DNA of 64,000 nt from Nemopilema nomurai (Eukaryota > Cnidaria > Scyphozoa > Rhizostomeae > Rhizostomatidae). Both the position numbers and the translations under genes were made by a program. The number at the start of each line of letters is the position of its first letter. The stretch's first letter is position 1. The stretch covers positions 62,001-126,000 of the forward strand of contig ML133422.1 of assembly GCA_003864495.1 (NCBI GenBank), read 5' to 3'. The notes beneath the pieces were generated by a model that saw nothing but the letters and a program-made list of their open reading frames with translations, did no database searches and was not told where the DNA came from. Positions 11,291-22,098 of this stretch are shown here, piece by piece.

Positions 11291-13107
11291 AGGAATTCAA
11301 AATAATTCAATATTCACAAGAAGAGCCAAGTAGCCCTGATCCATATGGTTAAAGTTTAAATAGCTAGAGATGTCTCATTTCAATTAGAGGTCCTTGCCAG
11401 TCATGCTAATCATGTGAACAAATTTCATTGCTCTAAAAATAATTTTAAACATATTGGGGAGTTATAAAATCTTACTGTTGATGTGATGCTTAGATGCCTA
11501 AAAGGAGTCTCTGACAATAACAGTTCTAACTCTTGAAGAATGCCTAGTCCCAGGATAGCTAATTTCTGGAGTGATAATGCTCTCAAAGTCTGCTCTGTCC
11601 ACTGCTCTTTCTTGACGTGTTCTTGCTGGTCTCCGTCGAGGACGTTTGGCTACTTTTCGTTTCACAATCTATGTAATTGTAGCAAAATCATTCTTTTCCA
11701 TCACTAAGTCGTCACAGCTGGTAGCAGTCAAGTTAACCTCACATAAAATATCCTTGAAATCTTTACTGATCAGTATTGTTTGTGAGGATGAGAAAATGCA
11801 CTCATCTTCATCTACCAGTTTATACTCACGAACCAAGACAGTTATCTTTTCTTTATTTGCACTGTTCAATGGTTCTGGTCTTTGTAGTCTCTCTGACTAG
11901 TTGGACCACATAAAGCATTCTTTCAATTCTTCCTACCACAAAAGTGGCATTTATCTTGTCAATCAGTGCATAATCAGTGTACAAACTAACATAATCTTCA
12001 CCAGCTTTCTGACTGATGTCATGGTCCCTCCTACTGAATTCTTCTTTCTGTCCTACTCTCTTCAACCTGTGAAGGGAAATTTAAAACAAATGACATATGG
12101 ATGCCATCCAAATATTTGTCATTTTCCAGGATAAGATATTGTCTTATATGCATTGTGAAATTTGAAGCACTGTTCTTGAAGTGGCAGATATGACCCAATC
12201 TATCTTTCTAACCAAAGCAACCTAAAATTAATACTTGAAAACAAGACTGGAGTTAAATACACAATAGAGTGTTTATGATTCTGGACGCGCCACATGAAGA
12301 CGCCCCTGGGGGATCTAGAAACATGCGCGGGAATGTGAAAGTTAGGCTATCAACGTCCTGTTCCATCGAAGAGAAATTTGCTTTAAGTATTCAGTTATTT
12401 TTTACTCATTGCCTATGAAAAGTTCATGAAGAATCGAAAAGATTTCATTCCTTAGGTTTCCAACGTTTTTTCTCAAATTATCAATTATTTTTTATCATTT
12501 TTACAGAATAAACGACAACCAACAAAATAGCTGACGACCGTGCAAATGCCTAACAGAGAAACCAGATTGGGTCATATCTGCTGTTCGTAGCTCTAAAGCA
12601 TTCAATACCATAACTAGATACATCTAAAACTTGTAATATAGTTTTTGGTCTTTATTGAAGACTGTTTGTTGTTTTCTGAAATACTCTACTGTAAATGTTA
12701 TTGGAGCTAATATAGGAACAAGGTTAGTGTAAATTTCGAGTCTGTAGTGTAACTTTGAATGCAATATTAATGCCCACTCTGATAGCTTTTTGCTTTTCAA
12801 ATAAAAGCCAATTTACTACATTTTAAATGTGTATTTAGTTCACGTTCTTTATTTCACTGTCTAAGTATGAAAATTGATATGGTAAATTCCTAACAATTTG
12901 TTACTAATTCATAACCTCTAGGATTATTGATTTAGTAAGGTCTAGTTTTTCGAATTACCAGATGCTTTCTCTTTTAGTAAGTTTCTTTATATTTCATTTA
13001 AAATTTGTATGCAGTTTGGGAAGTTATTCCCTTTTTTATTCCTGTTTGATTCCTACAAATACTGCATGACCTTGACTTGCCAAACTATTTAACATCACAG
13101 CCAGAAA
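11291..13107. other. Intergenic with unrecognised minus-strand frames
   Basis: Minus frames 11869-11669 (MNSANKEKITVLVREY...) and 12065-11853 (DHDISQKAGEDYVSLYTDYA...) have a protein-like composition and overlap in different frames, as a frameshifted gene would. I do not recognise the family. A 17-bp inverted pair CAGATATGACCCAATCT lies at 12184-12200 and, inverted, at 12563-12580; it may mark the ends of a 400-bp MITE. The remainder is AT-rich. Confidence 0.35.
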
Positions 13108-13315
13108 ATGAGTTGGACTGATGAGCACAACAACATTCTGTGCAGAGAAGTGGCTAGTAATTTAAATGCTCTTGACCACCCTCTGTTCATTGTTGATAAG
13201 AGGGCTGTTCGAGACCATATGCTTAAATTGGTAAAATATTTCAAGATAAAGATGGCTGCAGAGGAGAGGGTAAATGGAATAACTAGAGAAATGTCCGAAC
13301 TAGATGAGGCTATAC
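13108..13315 (+). pseudogene. Myb/SANT-like coiled-coil gene, 5' part (split by ISL2EU)
   Basis: Starts MSWTDEHNNILCREVASNLN and continues through VDKRAVRDHMLKLVKYFK into SELDEA, where the transposon begins. The pattern is that of a Myb/SANT-like or MADF-like DNA-binding N-terminus, common in multicopy cnidarian proteins. Part of the domain between CRE and VASNLN seems short compared with what I expect. The rest of the gene lies beyond the element at 17315. Removing the element and one copy of CTATAC rejoins the frame as codons GCT ATA CTT GAG, giving A-I-L-E and running straight into the coiled coil. Confidence 0.65.
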
Positions 13316-13375
13316 GCTACGTAAGCGGAAGCGATCTCTGATTAGCGTCCCTAGCTACGTGGTGGTTACGGGATT
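13311..13375 (+). repeat. ISL2EU terminal inverted repeat, left
   Basis: Matches the complement of 17238-17310 through CGTCCCTAGCTACGTGGTGG and TTACGGGAT. It contains the palindromic outer CTACGTAAG block. Confidence 0.85.
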
Positions 13376-13457
13376 TGGCCTAAGTGCTCATAAACAAACA
13401 GCAATTAATTATTTCGATTTCAAGTAGATTTGCGTTGCGTTTTACATTATTATAGAG

Positions 13458-15199
13458 ATGCCAAAGTACTGCTGTGTGTTTGGTTGCAACTCAGACTCAG
13501 AAATTAATCCCGACTTGTCGTTTCACGAATTTCCAAGTGACAAGAAGCTTTCGAAAGCTTGGGAGATCAGAATTCGTCGTGCCGGGTTCGTTCCGAAAAA
13601 GTCGTCATTCGTGTGTGGCAAACATTTCGAAAGAACTGATTATTCTCAGCCAAGGTCTGATACACCAGCCCAATTCCGAAGGCTTAGATTAAAGAGAACT
13701 GCGATCCCAAGCTTGAATTTAAGGGGAAATGAGGGTGATGAACGAGAACCAAAGCGCCAATCTAGAGCTGCTCAGAAAGCGAGAGGTGAACATGAAGCCA
13801 CCGTGGTTACAGGAGATATGGCCGGTGAGGGAGAAACATCCACAGACTTGGCTGAATATAGTAGCATGAGCAGCAGTGTTGATATAACGATGCAATCATC
13901 CACTGAAGAATCCGTTTGCAATCTGGATCAGAACCTTGCCGGAGTAAAGGGTGATTTAAAAGAAGCCATGGCAGAAATTAAGGAACTCCAGGGCAAAGTT
14001 TTTTAATATAAAAATTTGAATAATAAAGATATACAGAATTACACAACATTAACTAAGGTTGCTTTTGAAGAATTGAGTCAACTTTTGGCTCATTTCAAAC
14101 CTTTGAACTATTGGTATGGATTTGAAGTCAAATCTTTAAGTCACTCTGATCAACTTCTGGTTTGCCTGATGAAGCTCAAGCTTGATGTCCCACTCTTTGA
14201 TTTGGCTAAAAGATTTGGAGTTAGCAGAACAACCATAACCAATATATTCTATACATATATTCATTTACTACACGAGATTATCTTTGTAAAATTGATGCAA
14301 AATGTTCCATCCCTTGCCAAGAATCAGTCAAGTATGTCTGATTCTTTTGGTGACTTTTCAAACTGCCGCATCATTTTAGACTGTACAGAGTTCCGTTTGT
14401 CAGCCCCAAGGAAGGACCTGGAAGCAGCAAATCTTGTATACAGTAACTACAAGCATAACTTGACAGCAAAATATCTCATTGGTGTTGCTCCTAACGGGGC
14501 AATAACCTTTGTGAGTGAGGGATATCCCGGAAGCACCAGTGATAAAGTTGTCACCCAAGAATCTAATATTTTAAGCCATTTAAAGGTAAGGGGAAGAAGT
14601 CTCTACTTGTAACACCTAAACATGCATATAATATCAAACTTAAATTTTTTAACCAAATTGCAGTTTCTGCACAAAATCAACTGAAGTCCAGTTAGAATAG
14701 TTTCCTGTATTTGAATTTAAGTAAATGATGCACAACAAAATATATTTTTCCAAATGTATTTAGCGAATAATGCCAAATTGTTAATCCCCAAATGTAATAT
14801 TTTGTTTCTAATCACTCAAAAATAACTAAAGTTGTAATGTTCTGAAAGCAGTCTTGAAATTTACTTTTGAGCTTTTTGTGTTTCTTAAATTTTGCAGGCT
14901 GGAGATCTTATACTGGCAGACAAGGGTTTTCTTCTCCATGATATACCGCACAAGGAGTATCTCTCAATTTGCCTGCTTTTTTAAGTGGCAAAGAAAGATT
15001 CACCAAGGCTGAAGCTATACTTTCAAGAAAAATTTCAAGATCAAGAATCCATGTGGAGAGGGCAATTGAGCGTCTTCGAAATTTTAAAATATTGCAGGCT
15101 TTGGAGACCAATCAAAGACAACTTGCTAATAAAATTGTTCAAGTTTGTGCAGCCCTTGTTAATCTGCAGTCACCAGTTATAAGTGGAATATTTAAGTAG
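13458..15199 (+). pseudogene. THAP-domain DDE transposase of ISL2EU
   Basis: Begins with a THAP zinc finger (C2CH: MPKYCCVFGCNSD, FHEFPSDK, SSFVCGKHF, with the closing P-x-RRLRLKRTAIPSLNL at residues about 1-90), a charged linker and a short coiled coil to residue 182. An in-frame TAA sits at 14004-14006, and the same frame then continues as the DDE_Tnp_4 catalytic domain: RFGVSRTTITNIF (HTH-like), ILDCTEFRL (first D), SNYKHNLTAKYLIG. A phase-0 intron runs 14586-14897 (GTAAGG...TTTGCAG). Exon 2 gives ILADKGFL (second D) and RIHVERAIERLRNFK (E). A one-base frameshift near 14955 separates these last two motifs. All three acidic positions are present, so the stop and the frameshift are the only obvious lesions. 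Confidence 0.8.
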
Positions 15200-15899
15200 T
15201 GAGACACTAATAGCATATTGCCTGTTGCCAAATATGTATTTTTTTATATACTGCATAAGATCAAGGTTTGCCCTTCCCCCCCCCCCCCCCATTCATTGAT
15301 ACATGAACTGTATGCCAGACACCCTCCTCTTTTAATGAGACACTTATCTGGTCCAAAATACATCTTTTGACATTCAGTGGCATAGACTATGAAAACAGTG
15401 AAAAGTGATTTTTTGCATTCACATAGTAAATCATAGTGTAGCTAGTGATTAATAACAATAAACAACAGACAACAAACTGTTAATTCAGAACATATCAATT
15501 TAAAAAATTTCATTTTTTTTGTGCAAATAAAATATGAACCTGTTATTAATTTATTGATACATAGGTTGGTATTCAATAGAGTGGATGGGTTGATAGATAA
15601 AATTTGCCCAAAGTGAATAAAAGCTACTCCTCCCTATAACCTCTTGGTACACCTCTGTTGAATATGACATATCAAAATGAAACTGTTGAAGATATAAAAT
15701 TTAATCAAATTTAGTGTATTTTTAAAACTACATCAACAAAACCCAACACAACAACTTCTTTCTTTTTGAACACCTTGAACCCCCTTGTTTAAAAAAAATT
15801 AGATCATTTATATTATTTAAAATGTTTCAATAATGTGAGTCAAGGATTTCCTCTTTCTGTGAATATCGCTGCTTTTTATTCTTAAAACATAGGAAAAGA
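15200..15899. other. Spacer between the converging ISL2EU genes
   Basis: AT-rich, non-coding, with a 15-base C run at 15276-15290. Probably carries the 3' ends of both transposon transcripts. Confidence 0.5.
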
Positions 15900-17231
15900 T
15901 TATTCAGTTAAATAAAATGATGGTAATAATGTGTTAAGATAAAAGTCACTTAGCAAAGGTATATTGTTTTTCTCCCAATTCTCATCTTTTGGGACAAAAA
16001 CAACATGCATGTCTTTAGCTGTCCAAACAACAAAATGTGCCCATTTGGTACCAAGGACAGCCATTTCTGCTTGGACCTGATGCCAGTAATTATGTGAATT
16101 GTTGAGCATCAGGTCATGGGTTAAATAAAATTGTCTGAAATGGGATGGAGAAGTCATTTCCTTCTCGATCATCTCCTTGATTGAAGAGTCCTTGTATTTC
16201 CAAGGGCATTTAATTTCCAGGGCTCCTGGACCATCCATTTCTTTTGAAGAAATAATTCCATCTGGGGAACAACCAAGGTATCCACATTGGAAAAGATGCA
16301 GCCCAGTTGAAGTGACTCTATTCCCTGTTTTTTCTTCATACTGTTTGCATGCCACTTCTTCGTGCATTCCTCCCCACATTATGCTGTCCTTGTTCATCAA
16401 GTTGTACTCCCCTTTTAGAGTTTTGAAAAGCGATGGCGGGTACTGCTTATTAAATTCCATATTTCACTTAACTGCTCCTAACACCAAGCCAAAGTTGCTA
16501 CCAGTTAAGCGCAGTCTCCTATGCTGGCCCCACAAATGACTCTTACTTTCTAGCTTTGTTGCTTCAGCAACCCATTGCTGCTGCTCTCTTGTCACTGCTA
16601 CTTCTTTTACAAATAGCTCCTTATTGCTGGCAAAGAGAGGCAGCAGATCTTCTATCAGAGGTGGTCCTTTTGAATCCTTACTGGTGTCGGGTTCAGGCGA
16701 GAGAATCCATCGAAACGGACAGTCAACGTTCATGGTAACTAGTCTATCGTGGAAATTTTCTCGGTCAGCTTCCGTAAAGCTTCTGGAGGCAGCCTTGTAA
16801 TGGGGCTTCGTCGGTGGGAAAAGGTCCGAAATGGTCTTCGTCTCTGATTCCCTCTTTGCTTTGCTTTTAGGCCTGTGCATCCATGAATTAGGCAAATCTG
16901 TTTTGGACATGCCCTTTTTGTTGACATAAATGGCTGTAGCAGCCATATGACTACATAACCACTGTCCTCTAGGACATTCACATTCTGCTGAGGTTATAAG
17001 CCCCTCTCCATTTACGCTTAGGCCTACTTTGTACGATCGATCTTTCATCGACGCGCGAACGACACCCTTTATAGCGAATCCATCAATTGTCACTTGTAGG
17101 ACGAAACCTGAATGATATTTTGTTTCACCTTTACTCACAACATTTTGATCATCACGAAAGAAATTTACCAATCCCGACAGACTAATAACTTGGTTCGCCA
17201 TAACTACAAATGCTGCTACTTGGTCGAGCAA
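15900..17231 (-). pseudogene. SWIM / YqaJ nuclease protein of ISL2EU
   Basis: One frame of 444 codons, broken by a single TGA at 16461-16463. N-terminal half: SWIM finger (AECECPRGQWLCSHMAATA). C-terminal half: YqaJ-type exonuclease core with WGGMHEEVACKQYE, LGCSPDGIIS, ALEIKCPWKYKD and a YWHQVQAEMAVLG segment, then VVWTAKDMHVVFV. The E-x-K of LEIKCP and the D of SPDG correspond to the metal-binding residues of the lambda-exonuclease/PD-(D/E)XK fold. The start codon lies just inside the right inverted repeat, so its promoter is probably in that repeat. The protein is thought to assist transposition, but its role is not established. Confidence 0.8.
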
Positions 17232-17237
17232 GCGTAT

Positions 17238-17310
17238 CCCGTAACCACCACGTAGCTAGGGACGCCGGCTATCAGCCAATCAGAGATCGCTTCGGCTTAC
17301 GTAGCGTATA
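17238..17310 (-). repeat. ISL2EU terminal inverted repeat, right
   Basis: Reverse-complement partner of 13311-13375, with an extra CGGCTATCAGCC block (itself palindromic) that the left arm lacks. Confidence 0.85.
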
Positions 17311-17314
17311 GAGT

Positions 17315-17750
17315 CTATACTTGAGAAAAAGGAGGAAGCAGAGATGGAAATTGCACAAGCTGATAAGAGTAGGTTTAAAGAGGTGAATAGAGAGAGAGAG
17401 GCAACAGAGACCATTAGAAAGAGGGCAATGGAAAGAATTGGAGAAAGTAGGGAGAGGGAGACATCTGAAGTTAAGAAGAAGAGAATAGAGTCACAGAGAA
17501 AAATGGATACAGCAGTTTATTTGAAGGAATGGCATGCTGAGGAAGTAAATTTGAGGAAGGCAGAGGTAAATCTTAAAAAAGGGAATTACGCTTGAGAGAA
17601 AAGGAACAAAAGCAAAATTACAAGCTAAAATTACAGGAGTTGGCATTAAAAAAGGAAAAGGAGGGATAAAATAAAAGAACTTGCAATCATGGAACAAAAG
17701 GAAACCAGCTTGCTTAATTTGATTCAGCAACAGCAGTTACCTTTTCAGTC
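17315..17750 (+). pseudogene. Myb/SANT-like coiled-coil gene, 3' part
   Basis: Continues the frame interrupted at 13315: an E/K/R-rich, uninterrupted helical stretch (KKEEAEMEIAQADKSRFKEV, then IRKRAMERIGESRERETSEV and MDTAVYLKEWHAEEV). The frame breaks at an A-run near 17575-17581, where one missing base sends it to a TGA at 17593; the other frame continues as LREKEQKQNYKLKLQELALK to about 17668. Insertion plus frameshift make this a pseudogene. A 20-bp stem (CAGTCAAATTTCTCAGCAAA) with a 16-nt loop occupies 17746-17801. Confidence 0.6.
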
Positions 17751-17801
17751 AAATTTCTCAGCAAAATGTGCAGATACTAAATTTGCTGAAAAATTTGACT
17801 G

Positions 17802-18913
17802 AGAAGTAATGTGTAACCTTGGTTTTTGTTTCGAAAAGGAAAATAATTTGAGCTTTTGTAACCTGCCTCATGAAATACAATTATCCGCATTGGCAACTCA
17901 GAAAAATTTATCAGCCTGCATTTAAATCCAGTACAATGCTGTCAAATGCTGTTGCAAGTTTTAAATTTCCACAAGTCATACGTGATTGCAATAAGTGATT
18001 GCAATAAGTTATTAGTAGTTTCTTTATCATTAGTTGCAAAACAATAAGTAGCTTCTCAATGCCACAAAAATTATGATTACTTCTTAGTCAGTTTCACCTC
18101 ATCTTTTTGTGCTCAGAGATGTTATCAAAGGTAAATCAAAATTAGATTTGAAATGGTTTCAAAATTACTAAGCACTCAATCATAAAATCACTAAAAAACG
18201 TTAGTTGATGGAACCTTTGAGCTTTTTGCTATCAATTATGATCAAAATGCAACTTAAATCAAATGCAAAAACACTTATCAGATTAGTCTTACTTGATTAT
18301 TCATAGATTATTCATACTTGATTGATTATTCGTCTAACTTGTTTATTCATAGATTAATCATACTTGAAAGAAGGGTTAAACAGGCCACATTGATGATTAA
18401 TGATGATACATCGTTATGGTTATTCATTTGTAAATATCTAAAATATTACAGTTTGGCCTTGGGTAACTTCCAATTGATATATCTTCTGTGAAATGTGATT
18501 TATTTCTTCTACATTCTATGACCATTGAACTATCACCTATTTCAGTTTGTTATAGTAATTGATGGAGTTGTGTATAGGACATTGGCCCCCTTGAAATTAT
18601 TTTTGTGTTTTTCTGTTTTCATGATTTGAGAAGTTGCCTGAAACAATGCCATGGCTTGTCGTGTGTGTACAGGTCTTGGTACTATTGTTGGCTTTTTAAA
18701 AGTCCGTTTCTGTTGTCTTGCGAAGATGATTTAGATGAATTGTCTCCTCTGCCAGAATCTTTGTTGATATCTAGAAAATCAATCTTACCTAAAACATTCA
18801 TCAATGGTTGGAGGCTTCACATTGAAGAAGGTTGATGTTGTGGAGCCATATAAACATGTCAGGGCATTTCTTAAAAAGGCACAAACTATGTAGATTTTCC
18901 CAACAGCACTCAT
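17802..18913. other. Intergenic, nothing supported
   Basis: AT-rich. Short tandem-like blocks (GATTGCAATAAGT near 17985-18010, TTGATTATTC near 18290-18335) and one 76-codon frame (18605-18835) with no recognised motif. Confidence 0.4.
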
Positions 18914-19852
18914 TCAAATTTTAATGTTTTTCTTAAAATCTATAAACTTAAAATAGTTTGCAATGACCCCAAAAACCCATTTAATAGCAATACGAACCCT
19001 ACTCATTGAGGTATTGAAGGCTTCTTCGTCTTCTGTTAAAGGTCTCCTTCTCATGATAGGACATTCCAGGTGAACCCTGTTTGGATAGGCAGGATCAACA
19101 TAAATGCAAAGGGGCTTCCCTTCTTCAGAGAAAGAGTGCTGTTCAAGTTGATCTAATAGCCCTGGCATAGCAAGCATACCACTGTCGTGCCTGCGTCCTT
19201 CAACGGGCCCGAAAAGATTTGCAATAAGCCCATTCGGAGCCACAACTGATTGGAATTTCAATGCGTGGACTCTTTTGTGCCCATTGTAAACTACCCTCTG
19301 ATTCCTAGTTGGTCGACATATTGGCCTGACAGTGCCGTCTACAAAACCCCAGCAATTTGCCAGGGCTGCCCCCTTCACATGAATGGCATCTGCATACAGT
19401 TTAAGGTTTGCTGGGGAAAGGTAAGGTTGATCAATGTCCCTGAGAAGATGTGCAAAGTTGTTGTAAATAGTGTTCACAACAGTGTTGAACACAGTGCACA
19501 GCTGCGGGACAAGCCTGCCAAATCTCGAAATCATTTCGCAATATCTGCACGGATATGCTAGCCTTCTCAGACAGATGCATAGAGCCTCGACTGCATCAAC
19601 CTTCCAGCCATTGTAACACCATATGACTTCGGGGATTTGCAGTGTGTTAACAAGGCCGTATATATCATTCTTGGCGAATCGAAATTCCACCAAACATTCA
19701 TCTTCCCGCATTTGATCAAGGTCGAATTTTGGATACTGCCAATATGGCAGGTCAACATTTAAATTTCGTTGACGATTGAGATCATACAAGTGTATGAATT
19801 CTTCGTCGTCGATATCACGTAAAAAATAGAGCTCCAGCAAGAAATCGTCCAT
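18914..19852 (-). pseudogene. PIF/Harbinger-type transposase with altered catalytic residue
   Basis: A 312-residue DDE_Tnp_4 protein. Visible motifs: an N-terminal alpha-helical region to residue 140, WGFVDGTVRPICRPT (first D), YNGHKRVHALKFQSVVAPNG, GPVEGRRHDSGML, LCIYVDPAYPNR (second D) and SRVRIAIKWVFGVIANYFK. In functional members this last motif carries the third acidic residue just before W-V-F-G; here the position is lysine. The C-terminus also stops early after FKFIDFKKN. The start ATG is 84 bp from a divergent frame at 19936. I found no terminal repeats. Probably inactive as a nuclease; a domesticated, binding-only role cannot be excluded. Confidence 0.7.
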
Positions 19853-19935
19853 GGCTCATCTGAAGATAAAATTTGCGGCCCGTCCTGATCTACGTTCTCA
19901 AAATCATAATCGAATTTTCTGGAAGGACTCTTCAT

Positions 19936-20360
19936 ATGCTGTTAATATCAGAAGGTGGCGATTTGACCAAATATCCACTTATTTTCTGTCCTGGTACCCT
20001 GACTTGGATGGAATTTTGTACGGAAGTTGAAGAAATTTGCGACATCAAAGCAAAGCAAACGATCTCAATGACATTCGAGCAAAATTTCGGGGAACAGACT
20101 TTCAATGCCCATTTGAAAGACAAGTCATATAAGATATTCGAAGAGTATATCCGGAAGTCTGCTGCAGACAAGCCATGCATGCTTCACATTCACAAGGGAA
20201 AAAAACATATCACGGGCCTAAAAAGGATGCTGTACCAGCTGTATCTTCAACGACAAAAGATATGAATGATGAATCTCAAGCTTCCAACAAGAAGCCCAAG
20301 ACGCCAGAAGAAGTATTAGCTGCTTTTCAAGAAAAAGGCTGGGCTGCAGATTATGTATAA
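19936..20360 (+). pseudogene. Unrecognised protein with PB1-like N-terminus, frameshifted
   Basis: Divergent from the PIF transposase. The first frame reads MLLISEGGDLTKYPLIF, FCTEVEEICDIKAKQTIS, AADKPCMLHIHKGK, which has the feel of a beta-grasp/PB1-like fold. A homopolymer (seven A at about 20201-20207) appears to have gained or lost a base; the other frame then continues SSTTKDMNDESQASNKKPKT and ends EEVLAAFQEKGWAADYV before a TAA. The divergent arrangement suggests it could be the accessory protein of the neighbouring PIF element, in place of the usual MADF/Myb protein. I cannot name the family. Confidence 0.35.
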
Positions 20361-20385
20361 AATTTCTCCCTGAATATAAGAGAGA

Positions 20386-20751
20386 GTGTCATGCGAACAA
20401 TGGTGGCCAGAGCAACCTGTCACACTGAATGTGGGAAAAAGAGTGCAAAGGAAAACATACCGTGATAACTGTTGCCTTGGAAAAAATGGAATTGGGTATT
20501 CAGAAAAATCACGCCGCATTTTTCGAAGATGCGAAATAACATCATTCTTTGAGAACAGAAAGGCTTTCACAGTGGTTTATGGCAACGAATGTCTATTTTT
20601 GAATCCATTGTATGCACAATGTCCAATATGTGGCTCTCTTGTGTCATTAGGACACTTCAATGACGTAATGCAAAAGAGTGACAAGCTGGATGAACATATA
20701 AGAACGTCCCATTACGCCAATCCGATCCGATCATCACATCGTGGTACATGA
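20386..20751 (+). CDS. Short zinc-finger-like ORF of unknown family
   Basis: A 121-residue frame whose C-terminal third holds AQCPICGSLVSLGHF and, 17 residues on, LDEHIRTSHY: a C-x2-C ... H-x4-H arrangement resembling a long-loop C2H2 finger. The N-terminal part (VGKRVQRKTYRDNCC) is basic. It may be the last exon of the preceding gene, since both lie on the same strand 25 bp apart, but I could not find a convincing splice pair. Confidence 0.3.
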   Translation: MSCEQWWPEQPVTLNVGKRVQRKTYRDNCCLGKNGIGYSEKSRRIFRRCEITSFFENRKAFTVVYGNECLFLNPLYAQCPICGSLVSLGHFNDVMQKSDKLDEHIRTSHYANPIRSSHRGT

Positions 20752-21013
20752 TTAGTTTCTTCTATTGTAACTCTATCTACCTTCTACATGTATTTTTTGT
20801 AAGAAACTGCTTGACGTGCTGAAAATGACTCAACTTGCCCTTCTCTCTTTAATGTTTGTTATGGAAAATCTTTGTTAACCTCTGGAATATGATGTAAGTG
20901 GGTGGCATAATAAGGAGAGGGAATTAATAGAGCTTCTACAGTATGTATTAAAGGGAATCTAAGCATATACAGTATATTCCTGTGATAAAAATAGCCGTCC
21001 AGAGACAAAGACA
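20752..21013. other. Intergenic left flank of copia
   Basis: AT-rich non-coding sequence. It continued directly into 24957 before the copia insertion. Confidence 0.5.
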
Positions 21014-21018
21014 AAAAG

Positions 21019-21263
21019 TGTTAAAATTATACTAGACAAACGACAGAAACCTGGTAGTTTCACAGAGCTTTTTATAAACACAAGCTTATTCAACTGAACT
21101 TTGCAATCAACAGAACGGTAATTAGCTTGCCCACGAGGAGCTTATTATGCAAGTCACATGATCTACTTACAAGCAACTAAACCAATCACAACAAAGCATT
21201 TTATATTCTAATTAACATAATTATGTAAATATTGTTTCAGCATAGGCTATCATATTTCCAACA
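21019..21263 (-). repeat. copia 3' LTR
   Basis: On the minus strand it starts TGTTGGAAATATGATAGCC and ends TATAATTTTAACA. It is flanked outside by AAAAG. Confidence 0.95.
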
Positions 21264-21277
21264 CTCCCACTTGATAG
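21264..21277 (-). promoter_or_regulatory. Polypurine tract
   Basis: On the minus strand AAGTGGGAG immediately precedes the 3' LTR. This is the expected plus-strand primer site for LTR elements. Confidence 0.7.
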
Positions 21278-21363
21278 TTATGCTGATATCTTAAAAAGAT
21301 CATAGAAGAAAATATAGAGTATCCTAACAACAAGAAAATGTAAAATCCAAACTAGTAGTTCAT

Positions 21364-22034
21364 TTAAAGAATTCTTTGAACACCAAGCATGTCTCTTAGC
21401 TTCTCAAAGGTACACTTAACAAGTCGTTTAGTCATAACATCAGCCACCATTTCCTGACTGGGGCAATATTTAATCACATGTCTTTCGAGGCAACTCTCTC
21501 TCGTACAAAATGGTGACAAACATCGGTATGTTTTGTTCTGCTGTGGCACTTGGGATTCTTTGCCAATTCAATAGAACGTTGATTGTCCTCGTATATGATA
21601 GTTGCATTATTCATGTTTTCTCCAAGATCCTTCATGAGTCGCCACAGCCAAATAACTTCTTGTGTTGCATGACTAAGTGCAATATATTCAGCTTCTGTTG
21701 AAGATTTAGCAACTGTACACTGTTTCTTGCTAGACCAACTGATTGATCCTCCTCCGAATTGAAATAAATATCCTGATGTTGATCTACGCGTATCTGGGTC
21801 TCCAGCCCAATCAGCATCACTATAGCCAATCAACTCAGGATCCTCTTCTCCAACAGTGTACTGAAGTCCATAGTCAATTGTCCCTTTAAGATATCTCATG
21901 ATTCTCTTAACACCGATCCAGTGCTGCTTACTTGGTTTAGATGAAAATTGTGATAATACATTAACAGCAGCAGAAATATCTGGTCTGGTTGATGTTAATG
22001 CGTATGTCAGACATCCTGCCAGTGCTGAGTTCAC
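21364..22034 (-). pseudogene. copia RNase H domain
   Basis: The frame from 22034 opens in the post-RT connection (CLTYALTSTRPDISAAVNVL) and gives the copia RNase H: YSDADWAGDPDTRRST (D), KSSTEAEYIALS (E), IYEDNQRSIELAKN (D), KHTDVCHHFVRERV. A frameshift near 21480 separates the last segment (CPSQEMVADVMTKRL to 21364), which is the usual end of copia Pol. All three catalytic acids are intact, but the upstream RT needed for function is gone. Confidence 0.85.
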
Positions 22035-22098
22035 TACTTAGTGCATCTTCGACCATTTTGGGCTCTTCAACTTCAGAAGTTGAAGACCCAGTGATATT

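Larger units (their letters stand above)
13311..17320. mobile_element. ISL2EU transposon (copy b), about 4.0 kb with inverted ends
   Basis: Ends are inverted repeats: TATACGCTACGTAAGC at 13311-13326, answered by GCTTACGTAGCGTATA at 17295-17310. Both continue with GAAGCGATCTCTGATT and GCGTCCCTAGCTACGTGGTG, about 65 bp per arm; the right arm has 12 extra bases. CTATAC at 13310-13315 and 17315-17320 is a possible target duplication, though the exact edge is ambiguous because the ends are palindromic. Inside are a rightward THAP/DDE transposase gene and a leftward SWIM/YqaJ gene, the standard ISL2EU cargo. Each has one or two inactivating changes, so this copy is recently dead. Confidence 0.85.
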
